NCBI GenBank assembly: GCA_031271525.1
Contig: JAISVO010000034.1
Coordinates: 1-10,250, forward strand
DNA from: Oscillospiraceae bacterium
Lineage (GTDB): Bacteria; Bacillota; Clostridia; Oscillospirales; UBA929
Reading direction: 5' to 3'
Length of the DNA stretch: 10,250 nucleotides
The notes beneath the pieces are model-generated. The model was not told the DNA's origin. It worked only from the letters and a program-made list of their open reading frames with translations, and made no database searches. Position 1 is the first letter of the stretch. Every line of letters begins with the position of its first letter. Shown piece by piece: positions 1-7,405 of the stretch. The translations under genes and the position numbers were made by a program.

Positions 1-1
1 C

Positions 2-349
2 GTTTTCCGGCACACCGCCTATGGGGAGAAGATTCTGCTCGCGAACCGCCTCTACATGCTAGGGGAGTTTGAGCAGAGCTTGGAGCACTGGACCGAGGTG
101 GCGCGGCTGGACGCGAACCACCGGTTCGCGTGGTACGCCATCGGGCAGGCGTATTACGGGCGGAAGGACTACGCCACCGCAATGAAGTATTTTCGGCTGG
201 GCGACGGGCGGGGTGGCTACTCCGAAGCGTTCGGGGGATTCCGGGACGACTGGCTTCGGGAGAATTTCATATGGATCATGCTGGGACTCACCCTTTTTGC
301 GATAGGGTTTGTCGTACTTACGAAAATACGGAGCCAAAAACGGGGGTGA
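2..349 (+). CDS. TPR-repeat membrane protein, C-terminal part (5' end outside window)
   Basis: The frame is open from the first bases of the window, so this is the last 115 residues or so of a longer protein; the ATG at 56 is internal. The visible part has helical pairs typical of tetratricopeptide repeats (a YMLGEFEQSLEHWTEVARLD unit followed by a unit around AWYAIGQAYYGRKDYATAMKYF). Then come a GYSEAF..WLRENF stretch, one hydrophobic segment (about IWIMLGLTLFAIGFVVL) and a short basic tail, so it is probably anchored by its C-terminus. TPR units usually mediate protein-protein contacts. From memory, TPR or NHL-TPR proteins sit directly before YIP1 and DUF5696 genes in Paenibacillus-type sugar transporter clusters, which matches the order here. 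The stop codon overlaps the Shine-Dalgarno region of the next gene, suggesting translational coupling. The exact function is unknown. Confidence 0.8.
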   Translation, partial: VFRHTAYGEKILLANRLYMLGEFEQSLEHWTEVARLDANHRFAWYAIGQAYYGRKDYATAMKYFRLGDGRGGYSEAFGGFRDDWLRENFIWIMLGLTLFAIGFVVLTKIRSQKRG

Positions 350-353
350 AAAC

Positions 354-968
354 GTGCTGGAGACGGCAAAATTCGCGTTCCACATCCTTTTTCACCCGAT
401 CGACGGGTTTTGGGAGTTAAAGCATCACAAGGATAAGTCGTTCGGCGCGGCGAACCTCATTCTGGCGCTCCTCTGCCTGATGAGCGTTGTTTCAGCGCAA
501 TTTGAAAGCTACCACTACGGCGTCCTCGACCGGGAGAACAACAACATCCTCCTCAACATCACAAGCTTCGTGGTGCCGCTGGTTGCATGGACGGTGCTCA
601 ACTGGGCTCTCTCCACCCTGCTGGAGGGGAAGGCGACGATGAAGCAGATTTGGGTGCAGAGCGTCTTCTCCCTAACCCCGCTCTTGCTGTCACTTCCGGT
701 GCTATTGGTGTTGTCCTACGCGATGACGAACGCCGAGATGCCCTTCTACGCGTTGATTCAGACGATCGCCGTCCTATGGTGCGTCTTCCTCTTCCTGTTC
801 GGCAATATGACGATTCAAGACTACACCATGTCCAAGACGGTCCTGATGACCCTGTTCACCTTCTTGGGGATCGCGGCGGCGATTTTCATCGGGATCATCC
901 TGTTCTCCACCTTTCAGCAGCTGGTCAGTTTTGTCGCGACGGTGATCACCGAAATTCAGTATAGGTAG
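354..968 (+). CDS. YIP1-family integral membrane protein
   Basis: This 204-residue protein probably starts at the GTG at 354, four bases after the upstream stop and just behind GGGGGTGA (342-349). An ATG at 309 is in frame but overlaps the upstream gene and lacks a comparable ribosome site. A short amphipathic N-terminus carries an HPIDGFWELKHHKDKSF motif typical of bacterial YIP1-domain proteins (HP..F..LK). About five hydrophobic segments follow, near residues 33-50, 68-90, 103-125, 131-152 and 163-186, the usual Yip1 topology. No catalytic motif is visible. Bacterial YIP1 proteins have no settled function. Placement between a TPR protein and a DUF5696 lipoprotein ahead of sugar permeases suggests an accessory membrane role in the same uptake system; that role is inference. 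Confidence 0.75.
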   Translation: MLETAKFAFHILFHPIDGFWELKHHKDKSFGAANLILALLCLMSVVSAQFESYHYGVLDRENNNILLNITSFVVPLVAWTVLNWALSTLLEGKATMKQIWVQSVFSLTPLLLSLPVLLVLSYAMTNAEMPFYALIQTIAVLWCVFLFLFGNMTIQDYTMSKTVLMTLFTFLGIAAAIFIGIILFSTFQQLVSFVATVITEIQYR

Positions 969-980
969 GGGGCGCGGCTT

Positions 981-3152
981 TTGCGGAAAACATGCGTGGT
1001 TTTTCTGGCGATGACCCTGCTTTTCGCGGGTTGTTCCTTCGAGCCGCCCGCTGCGGTCAACGGCTCCGAGAGGGCGGTTGGTGCGGTCGGGACGCCGCTG
1101 GCCATTGAAGAGAAGACGCTGGTTGCCGAAACCGGCAGATACGCGCTCTGGATCGACCCGGAGACGGTGTCATTCGAGATTGCCGGACCTAGTCGAGTCA
1201 CCGCCATAAGCCGTCCGATCGTTTACCGCAGCTTGCCTGAGCGGTATGACGATCCGGAGTGGGTGGACAGTATGCTCCAAAAGAATGTGGCGTCATTGCT
1301 GACCGTCACGGTGCTCGACCCGTCGTATGCGCCGCAGGTGATCCCGAGCTTCGGCAACGCCGCCGTGACGTATGAGTCCCTTCCGGACGGTATTCGGATC
1401 CTTTTCCGGTTTGAGGCGCAACAAGTGACAATCCCCCTTGACCTGACGTTGACCGACAGCGGTTTTCGCGCGCAGGTCGCTCCCGGCGGGGTTGTTGAGG
1501 AAGGGGAGTATCTGATCAACCAGATTTCCTTCCTTCCCTATTTCCTCAGCGGTTCGTCGGATGACAGCGGCTTCCTCTTCTACCCGGACGGCTCGGGTGC
1601 TGTTTCAGACTATCGGAAAGACTACAACAACGTCCCCGACATCACTCTGCCGGTCTATGGCTTTGACCGGGGGATCGGTCCCATCGAGGTTACAACCCAA
1701 GCGCAGGGGGTTCGTATGCCGGTGTTCGGCGCGAAGACCAACGACACGGCATACCTTGCCGTGATCGAGAGTCCGTTCGTCGCGTCGGTTCAGACGGGGG
1801 TTAACCGGAACAACAACCGCTACTTCAAGAACGGCGCGGTTTTCACCTATCGCGACGTCGGGCGGGTCTACCTGCGGGATAACGAGACAACGGTCAACAC
1901 CAGCTACACAATCCCTTCCCCGGTCACGGCGACCCGCCCGATGGCGGTTACCTACATCCTTCTGGACGGCGAAGAAACCGACTATGTGACGATGGCGGAC
2001 GCTTATCGGGTATATCTGGAGGGTTCCGGCGTTTTCACCGAAAAATCAACCTCGGCGAACAGTGCCCACCTCACCCTGACAGGAGCGCTGGTGAAACCCT
2101 CCTCTTTCCTAGGCATCCCGATGAGCCGGGAGATTAAGCTGACGACATTTGAGCAAGCCGGGGAAATCCTTAACGCGATGAGCAGCGCCGGAATCGGAAA
2201 GACCGCCGTGTTATTCCAAGGGGCGCAGAAGGGCGGTTACCACGCGCAATGGACGAAGGATTTCTCATTCAACAGCGCTCTGGGCGGCGCACAAGGCTTC
2301 TATGAATTGGTTGACGGCACGGACAACACCATCTTCCTGAACGGTGAGCTGCTGCAGGTATATAAAGAAGGCGCGGGGTTTTCGTCTTCCCGGGATGCCG
2401 CCCGCACCACAGGGAACGGGATCAATTTCCAAAACCCCTATTTTCTGCTGGACGGCACTCGGAACGGCGACGGCGAACGGTGGACCCTGTTGGCTCCGTC
2501 CCGTTGGGGCGACGCGTTTGCCGGATTTACCGGGAGCGTTCCGATGGTTGAAAACCTCGCGATTGAGGATGCCGGCGGGTTGGTCTACTCCGAGTATGAG
2601 CAGAACGCTCCGATCTTCCGCGATGAAGCCGGGCCGATGCTGACCGACGCGCTGACCCTAGCAAAACCGAACGGTCAGTTTGCGCTGACCCACGGAAATG
2701 CCTACACATGGGGAATCGCCGATACGCTATACAACGTGCCGCTGGGCGCTTCCGGTTACTTTTTGCAAAGCGGCGAGGTGCCTTTCTACCAACTGGTGGT
2801 GCATGGTTACATTGAGTATTCGGGACCGGCGCAGAACCTTGACCCGGATAAATGGCGCTCCTTCCTTCGTTCGGTGGAATACGGCGCGCTGCCGCACTAC
2901 TCGGGAATCTACGCGCCGTCGTCCGAACTGTCCCGCTCGGCGCTCGCCGGAGTTTTCTCGGCGTGTTACGCCGACTGGCTCCCCGACGCGCAGGGTCAGG
3001 CGGAAGCCGCAGGCGACCTGTACATCCGGATCGCAGGGCAGAGGATGACCGACCATCAGGAGGTTTCCCCAAGTGTTTTCCAAACCACCTACGAGAACAA
3101 CATAACCGTTACCGTAGACTACAACAGCCTTACTTTCAAGGTCAATTCATAG
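981..3152 (+). CDS. DUF5696-type lipoprotein, probable glycoside hydrolase-like protein
   Basis: This is a 723-residue secreted lipoprotein. The only sensible start is the TTG at 981, with GGGGG (968-972) ahead of it; the next in-frame ATG would lose the signal peptide. The N-terminus is basic, then hydrophobic, then LLFAGC, predicting lipidation at Cys18; the -3 residue is Phe, slightly atypical. The first 350 residues look beta-rich. From about residue 380 the sequence (IKLTTFEQAGEILNAMSSAG, then GAQKGGYHAQW, LGGAQGFYELV and TIFLNGELLQVY) reads like a TIM-barrel glycosidase scaffold. The C-terminal VPFYQLVVHGYIEYSGP...SVEYGALPHYS stretch is what I associate with DUF5696 proteins beside sugar ABC transporters. 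Catalytic residues cannot be assigned by eye. It probably processes or binds a glycan at the cell surface before import. Family assignment is from recognition, and hydrolase activity is inference. Confidence 0.72.
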   Translation: MRKTCVVFLAMTLLFAGCSFEPPAAVNGSERAVGAVGTPLAIEEKTLVAETGRYALWIDPETVSFEIAGPSRVTAISRPIVYRSLPERYDDPEWVDSMLQKNVASLLTVTVLDPSYAPQVIPSFGNAAVTYESLPDGIRILFRFEAQQVTIPLDLTLTDSGFRAQVAPGGVVEEGEYLINQISFLPYFLSGSSDDSGFLFYPDGSGAVSDYRKDYNNVPDITLPVYGFDRGIGPIEVTTQAQGVRMPVFGAKTNDTAYLAVIESPFVASVQTGVNRNNNRYFKNGAVFTYRDVGRVYLRDNETTVNTSYTIPSPVTATRPMAVTYILLDGEETDYVTMADAYRVYLEGSGVFTEKSTSANSAHLTLTGALVKPSSFLGIPMSREIKLTTFEQAGEILNAMSSAGIGKTAVLFQGAQKGGYHAQWTKDFSFNSALGGAQGFYELVDGTDNTIFLNGELLQVYKEGAGFSSSRDAARTTGNGINFQNPYFLLDGTRNGDGERWTLLAPSRWGDAFAGFTGSVPMVENLAIEDAGGLVYSEYEQNAPIFRDEAGPMLTDALTLAKPNGQFALTHGNAYTWGIADTLYNVPLGASGYFLQSGEVPFYQLVVHGYIEYSGPAQNLDPDKWRSFLRSVEYGALPHYSGIYAPSSELSRSALAGVFSACYADWLPDAQGQAEAAGDLYIRIAGQRMTDHQEVSPSVFQTTYENNITVTVDYNSLTFKVNS

Positions 3153-3164
3153 TTTTTGAAGATT

Positions 3165-3211
3165 CTTAAGAAATTCTGTCAAAGAGTTTCTTAAGCCGCC
3201 GGAGGCAAAAA
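3165..3211 (+). promoter_or_regulatory. Hairpin plus constant Shine-Dalgarno tail before the first permease
   Basis: A perfect 9-nt inverted repeat (CTTAAGAAA 3165-3173, TTTCTTAAG 3187-3195) extends inward through one U-G wobble and three Watson-Crick pairs to make a 13-bp stem with a 5-nt GTCAA loop. It is followed at once by CCGCCGGAGGCAAAAA (3196-3211), whose GGAGG (3201-3205) lies 9 nt before the ATG at 3215. There is no T-tract, so it is not a normal intrinsic terminator. It lies between the DUF5696 gene and the transporter genes, where such hairpins can act as RNA processing or stabilising points. The same tail follows a different hairpin before spoIIGA. Confidence 0.7.
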
Positions 3212-3214
3212 GAC

Positions 3215-4129
3215 ATGCAGGTAGTACGCAAACGCAGGCGCAGCGCGCTGGAGCGCCGGAAAGCGCTGACAGGGAGGATTTTCTGCTACTTCTGGGTGGT
3301 GGGGTTTCTGCTTTTTGTCGCGACGCCGCTGGTTCAGTCGCTGACGTACGCCTTCGGCAAGGTGGAAATCTCGATGGGCAACGTCAAGGTCAGTCCGAAC
3401 GGATGGAACAACTTTGCCCGGGCGTTCACCACCGACGCGGAATTTTTGCCCCTCCTCTTCGATTCACTGACAGTCATCCTGATCGACGTCCTGCTGGTCA
3501 CCTTCTTTTCGCTCTTTGTCGCGGTGATGCTGAACCGCAGGTTCCGGGGGCGGGCGCTGCTCAGGACGATCTTTTTCCTGCCGGTGATCATCACCTCGGG
3601 CGCGCTGATCTATGTGATGCAGAGCGATGTGAGCGCCCAGTTCGCAGGTCAGAGCGCGCAGGCCGGTATGCCGATGCTCCAGACGGTGGACTTTAAGCAG
3701 ACGCTGCTGACCCTGACCGGCAACAACCCGGCGGTCGTGGTGCTGACCGACGCCATAGACCGGGTCTACCAGATCATCTGGAAGTCGGGGGTTCAGATCC
3801 TCCTGTTCATCGCGGGTCTTCAGGCGATTTCCCCGGCGCTGTATGAGAGCGCCGAGGTGGAGGGCTCGACGGGTTGGGAATCCTTCTGGAAGATCACCCT
3901 GCCAATGATCTCTCCGATCATCGTGATCAACCTTGTATACACCATCATCGACTCGTTTACCGACTACAACAATACCCTCCTGCGCTACATACAGGACGTC
4001 GCCTTCGGCACCACTCTGGACTACGGCTACTCGGCGGCGCTGGCGTGGATCTTCTTCGCCGTTATCAGCGTGATTCTGGCGCTCTCGGTGGGCATCCTAT
4101 CCCGAAGGGTGTTTTATATGAATGACTAA
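3215..4129 (+). CDS. Sugar ABC transporter permease (UgpA/LplB type)
   Basis: This 304-residue inner-membrane permease is one half of the channel of a carbohydrate uptake (CUT1-type) ABC importer. It has an N-terminal basic stretch, then about six hydrophobic segments (first near residues 22-43, others near 85-105, 117-136, 190-208, 233-247 and 275-295). The cytoplasmic EAA loop that contacts the ATPase is visible at about 211-230 (ESAEVEGS..ESFWKITLP). The ATG at 3215 follows GGAGG at good spacing. The stop overlaps the start of the second permease by 8 nt, a normal sign of coupled expression of paired permeases. Family membership is clear; the substrate cannot be read from the sequence. Confidence 0.93.
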   Translation: MQVVRKRRRSALERRKALTGRIFCYFWVVGFLLFVATPLVQSLTYAFGKVEISMGNVKVSPNGWNNFARAFTTDAEFLPLLFDSLTVILIDVLLVTFFSLFVAVMLNRRFRGRALLRTIFFLPVIITSGALIYVMQSDVSAQFAGQSAQAGMPMLQTVDFKQTLLTLTGNNPAVVVLTDAIDRVYQIIWKSGVQILLFIAGLQAISPALYESAEVEGSTGWESFWKITLPMISPIIVINLVYTIIDSFTDYNNTLLRYIQDVAFGTTLDYGYSAALAWIFFAVISVILALSVGILSRRVFYMND

Positions 4130-5075
4130 GATATTGTTCAAAAAAATCAATAGGGCAACCGCCGTAAAACGTACCAAGCGCTTGGTCTACGGTTTGTTCT
4201 TTGCGGCTCTTTTCTGCGGAATCGGCTACATCCTCGTCTATCCGCTGATCTACATCTTCACCACGGCGGTCAAATCGCCGGCGGATATGCTGGACATGAC
4301 GACGGTCTGGATCGCGAAGGCCCCGACCCTCCAAAACTTCGCTGACGCGTGGGGGTACATCGACTACGCCGAAGCGCTGAGCAGCACGGCGACGATCGCC
4401 GTCGGGGTGACCGCGCTCAACCTCGCGGCCTGTTCGACGATCGGCTACGGGTTCGCGCGGTTTAGGTTCCGCGAGAGGGGGCTCCTGTTCGCGCTGGTGG
4501 TCTTTACACTGATCGTACCGGCTGCCGTCATCATCCTGCCGCAGTACATCCAGTACATCAACTTTGATGTACTCGGTGTCCTCAGAGCGACGCTGGGCGG
4601 CACTCTCAACCTCAAGAGCACCTACGCGCCCTTCTTCCTGCCCGCGATCTTCGGGCAGGGCTTGAAGAGCGGCCTTTTCATCTATATCTTCCGGCAGTTC
4701 TACCGGGGTATGCCGGTGGAGCTGGAGGAAGCCGGCTACATCGACGGCTGCGGGACAGTCCGCACCTATCTGCGGATCATGCTGCCTAACGCCGTGCCGG
4801 CGTTCATCACGGTTGGGCTCCTCTCCTTTGTGTGGCATTGGAATGATGTTTTCGGTCAGGCGCAGTACCTCGACGAGTTTCGCCCAACCCTCTCAATGAA
4901 GCTGGTGGGGATCGTCGGTTACATCACAAAGAGCTCGGTCGTCACCGACCTCTCGTATGTCGTACCAACCAAATACGCCGGCGTGGCGCTGGTGATCCTG
5001 CCCCTGATAGCGGTCTACCTGATCGGGCAGAAATTCTTCGTGCAGAGCATTGAAAGGAGTGGTATCGTGGGATAA
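4122..5075 (+). CDS. Carbohydrate ABC transporter permease (UgpE/AraQ/LplC type)
   Basis: This 317-residue permease partners the preceding one, overlapping its 3' end. A GAAGGGTG sequence (4104-4111) serves as ribosome site within the upstream gene. There are about six membrane segments (near 22-46, 88-108, 119-140, 176-192, 224-240 and 286-305). The EAA loop is at about 202-222 (EEAGYIDGCG..RTYLRIMLP), closely matching the AraQ-type consensus. The protein ends in RSGIVG, the usual short C-terminal form of this subfamily. It and the first permease would form the heterodimeric channel for the downstream binding protein. No gene for an ABC ATPase is present in the window, so a shared MsmX/UgpC-like ATPase encoded elsewhere is expected. 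Confidence 0.94.
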   Translation: MTKILFKKINRATAVKRTKRLVYGLFFAALFCGIGYILVYPLIYIFTTAVKSPADMLDMTTVWIAKAPTLQNFADAWGYIDYAEALSSTATIAVGVTALNLAACSTIGYGFARFRFRERGLLFALVVFTLIVPAAVIILPQYIQYINFDVLGVLRATLGGTLNLKSTYAPFFLPAIFGQGLKSGLFIYIFRQFYRGMPVELEEAGYIDGCGTVRTYLRIMLPNAVPAFITVGLLSFVWHWNDVFGQAQYLDEFRPTLSMKLVGIVGYITKSSVVTDLSYVVPTKYAGVALVILPLIAVYLIGQKFFVQSIERSGIVG

Positions 5076-5123
5076 AATGCGGATAACGGTAACAGCTCTT
5101 GATTTAAGGATGGAGGAAAGAGA

Positions 5124-6575
5124 ATGAAAACCCGTAATTTCTTGACGCTGACACTGGCGGTCCTGTTGCTTGCCGGACTGCTCTCGGCGTGCAACGTCAA
5201 TGTCAACACCCCGGCGGACGAAGCGGTCGATCCCGCGTCGGAGGAGCCGAGCGAGCTTCCGGCTGCGAACACCGATCAAGTGAACATCAATCCGGAGGGG
5301 AACGAAGTGGGCGGCGAGGTGAAGGGTCCGACCAGCACCGCCATCCCGTCCGATGCGAAGTATCAGAAGGACATCGTGATTGACCCGGCGACATATGCCG
5401 GGAAGGAGATCGTCATCTGGACATGGTGGGATGTGGATGAAACCGAGCAGGAAAACATTGATCGCTTTGAAGCCGCTACCGGCGCGAAGATCACTTATGT
5501 CAACAAACAGTTTGAGGTCTATGCCTCCGACCTCGTCAAGGCGATCGCTACCGGCGACGGTCCGGACATCTGTTACTTTGGTTCGGAGGCGATTCCCGCC
5601 TATGTGACGAAGGGCTACCTGATCCCTGTCTCGGACTACCTTGACATGAGCAAGGTAACCTTCGAGACAAGCCAATCGGTCGCCGATTTCTTCACCTTCA
5701 ACGGGAAGCTCTATGTCGTGCCGGACACCGGGCCGAGCACCAGCAAGCTCTACTTCCGGAAGGATCTGTTTGCGAACGCCTCGGTCGACAACCCGTATGA
5801 CCTCTGGAAAGCCGGGAAGTGGACGTGGGATGAGTTTGTACGGATAGGGCAGGAGGTTAAGAGCGATACCGACGGCGACGGAGAGTTCGACATTTGGGGC
5901 TACTATTCTTGGCAGCAGGAGCAACTGCTCTACAGCAACGGCGCGAACTATGTGCAATGGGTGGACGGCAACCCGGTGGAGGGTCTGTCCGACTCCAAGA
6001 CCGTCCGCGCGCTGGAGTGGGATCGCGCCCTGAACGACCAATACGGCATCGTCGCGCCGTATGATCCCGACCTCGATCCGACCGCCATGCTGGTTGCCGG
6101 GAAGATCGCCATGATGTACTGGGGCGACTGGCTCCTCTACGGCGACGAAGGTCTTCGGGCCGTACTGGGCGATAATCTCGGCATCGCTCCCTTCCCCGCC
6201 GGACCCGACGCCACAGTGCCGTATGGCGATGCCGCCGCCGCGACCAAAGAGGGGCTTGCGGCTTCCGCCAAGGAACCGGAGCTGGCCGCTCTCTATCTGC
6301 TCTATAAACGCCTGCCGTCCGACGAAGCCGAGGAGGAGGAAAACCGGCTCCAAGCGGAGAGCGACCGCATCCGCGACTTCGGCTCCCTCGAGGTCTATGA
6401 GATGTGTATGGAAATGGCAGACAACGCCGTTATCAACCCCTGCTTCGGGTTTACCGGGTTGGAAGATATCGTTAGCGCGGTTCGCAACGCGACGGATATG
6501 ACCCCGGCGCAGGCGGTTGAGGCCTATAAGCAAGCCGCGCAAGGCTACATTGACAGAACATGGAAAGGTGAATAA
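5124..6575 (+). CDS. Extracellular sugar-binding lipoprotein (ABC solute-binding family 1)
   Basis: This is a 483-residue lipoprotein receptor for the importer. The ATG at 5124 follows GGAGGAAAG (5112-5120). The signal peptide ends in LLSAC, so lipidation at Cys23 is predicted, followed by an acidic, Pro/Asn-rich linker of about 70 residues. The mature domain begins with KEIVIWTWWDVDETEQENIDRFEAATG, then GDGPDICYFGSEAIPAYVTKGYLIPVSDYL, both hallmarks of family 1 sugar-binding proteins. A DTDGDGEFD motif (residues 248-256) matches the calcium-loop-like segment common in this family. Tryptophans around WDRAL and MMYWGDWLLYG are typical of the sugar cleft. It comes after both permease genes instead of before them. 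The substrate cannot be determined from the sequence. Confidence 0.93.
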   Translation: MKTRNFLTLTLAVLLLAGLLSACNVNVNTPADEAVDPASEEPSELPAANTDQVNINPEGNEVGGEVKGPTSTAIPSDAKYQKDIVIDPATYAGKEIVIWTWWDVDETEQENIDRFEAATGAKITYVNKQFEVYASDLVKAIATGDGPDICYFGSEAIPAYVTKGYLIPVSDYLDMSKVTFETSQSVADFFTFNGKLYVVPDTGPSTSKLYFRKDLFANASVDNPYDLWKAGKWTWDEFVRIGQEVKSDTDGDGEFDIWGYYSWQQEQLLYSNGANYVQWVDGNPVEGLSDSKTVRALEWDRALNDQYGIVAPYDPDLDPTAMLVAGKIAMMYWGDWLLYGDEGLRAVLGDNLGIAPFPAGPDATVPYGDAAAATKEGLAASAKEPELAALYLLYKRLPSDEAEEEENRLQAESDRIRDFGSLEVYEMCMEMADNAVINPCFGFTGLEDIVSAVRNATDMTPAQAVEAYKQAAQGYIDRTWKGE

Positions 6576-6578
6576 AGA

Positions 6579-7373
6579 ATGAAAAAGTTTTTTGCACTTT
6601 CCCTCGCGGCGCTGGTGGCGCTCACGCTGATGCTTCCGGTTAGTCTGGCGGTCCCTGCCGACGAAGGTCCGGTGCAGATGATTATCCATTATAAGAACGA
6701 ATATATTGATTGGAACGAAGCCGGGGTCGGAAGCCCGATCAACATTGTTAATACCATCGTGCTAAAGGAGATGGATTTCGGCTTGCCGCCCTTGAAAGAA
6801 TTAGGCTGGTCTTCGTTTGATCCGGGTTTTACCGCCGAGGATGATTTCGGCAAAATATTCACCTTCACGGCGGGGTACCTAGAAACCGACGTCAGTGAGA
6901 TCCACATCACCCAATCTTGGGCGGATATCACCGTTATGAACATCCCGCTCAACATGGTGGATGAGAACGACAAGATCGAGGTCTGGGTTACCGCTGACGG
7001 CCCGGGCAGTTTCCTGCTGGAGGAGGGCGCGGAGCCGGGCCTGACCACCTGCCAGATCGCCTATGAAGCGCCCGAAGGATTTTCGCCATACGATCCCGAA
7101 GCGGCCGCCGAGGAAGAACCAGTCGCCGCTGAGGAAGAGCCAATTGTGGAAGAAGAGCCGGTTTTAGAGGAGCCATCCCCTGTAGAGGAACCTTCTCCTG
7201 ATCCTTTGCCGGTGGAAGAACCGCCCCCTGAGCCGGTGTCCAGCCCGGCGGAGCCGTCGCCAACCCCTGAAGCCGAGAGCGGCGCGAATGTGTGGCTCTG
7301 GGCGGGGATCGTTGTCGGGGTTTTGGTCGTGTTGTTTGTCGTCGTGGTCTTCGCCATGAAAAAGAAAAAATAA
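6579..7373 (+). CDS. Membrane-anchored surface protein with a PUD/CBM41-like domain and Glu/Pro-rich stalk
   Basis: The 264-residue protein starts 3 nt after the binding-protein gene, behind AAAGGTG (6564-6570), so it is very likely co-transcribed. Segments in order: a signal peptide (about 1-27), a globular domain (about 32-150), a Glu/Pro-rich low-complexity stalk of EEEP and PSP units (about 173-235), one membrane helix (about 238-260) and a KKKK cytoplasmic end. There is no LPXTG motif. The globular domain has the spaced anchors of pullulanase-associated/CBM41 domains: an opening IIHYK..YIDW, a central EDDFGKIFTF, and a late DKIEVWVTADGP, resembling HYxRxDGDYdgW, DdFG and eiWvveGdp in that family. 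If correct it would bind alpha-glucans such as starch or glycogen fragments near the importer. The assignment is by eye from partial similarity; topology is much firmer than the domain name. Confidence 0.6.
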   Translation: MKKFFALSLAALVALTLMLPVSLAVPADEGPVQMIIHYKNEYIDWNEAGVGSPINIVNTIVLKEMDFGLPPLKELGWSSFDPGFTAEDDFGKIFTFTAGYLETDVSEIHITQSWADITVMNIPLNMVDENDKIEVWVTADGPGSFLLEEGAEPGLTTCQIAYEAPEGFSPYDPEAAAEEEPVAAEEEPIVEEEPVLEEPSPVEEPSPDPLPVEEPPPEPVSSPAEPSPTPEAESGANVWLWAGIVVGVLVVLFVVVVFAMKKKK

Positions 7374-7405
7374 CGTAAGGACGGTCCTATGCGGCTGCCC
7401 GTGTG

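Noticed and set aside
2527..3083. Overlapping minus-strand frames opposite the DUF5696 gene.
   Set aside because: Arg/Pro/Ser-rich shadow translations with no family resemblance or start signals.
3165..3195. The hairpin before the first permease as a rho-independent terminator.
   Set aside because: The stem is AT-rich and followed by CCGCC with no T-run, so it does not fit intrinsic termination.
3623..3769. Apparent insertion in the external loop of the first permease (about residues 137-185).
   Set aside because: Overall length (304 residues) is normal for the family and this loop is naturally variable.
4065..4838. A 257-codon minus-strand frame opposite the permease genes.
   Set aside because: Its composition is rich in Arg, Asp and Glu as expected for a shadow of a hydrophobic permease, and no start signal is seen.
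4893..6689. A 598-codon open frame on the minus strand opposite the second permease and the sugar-binding protein.
   Set aside because: It is antisense to two clear genes, has no ribosome site, and its translation shows no recognisable domain; long antisense frames are common in GC-rich DNA.
7098..7283. Glu/Pro repeats in the surface protein as a DNA repeat array or wall-anchoring signal.
   Set aside because: The codons vary so it is not a DNA repeat, and there is no LPXTG motif; it is best read as a flexible stalk.
7362..7390. A possible minus-strand terminator for sigE: AGGA/TCCT mini-stem followed by a T-rich stretch within the surface-protein lysine codons.
   Set aside because: The stem is only 4 bp and lies several bases from the T-run; too weak to support.
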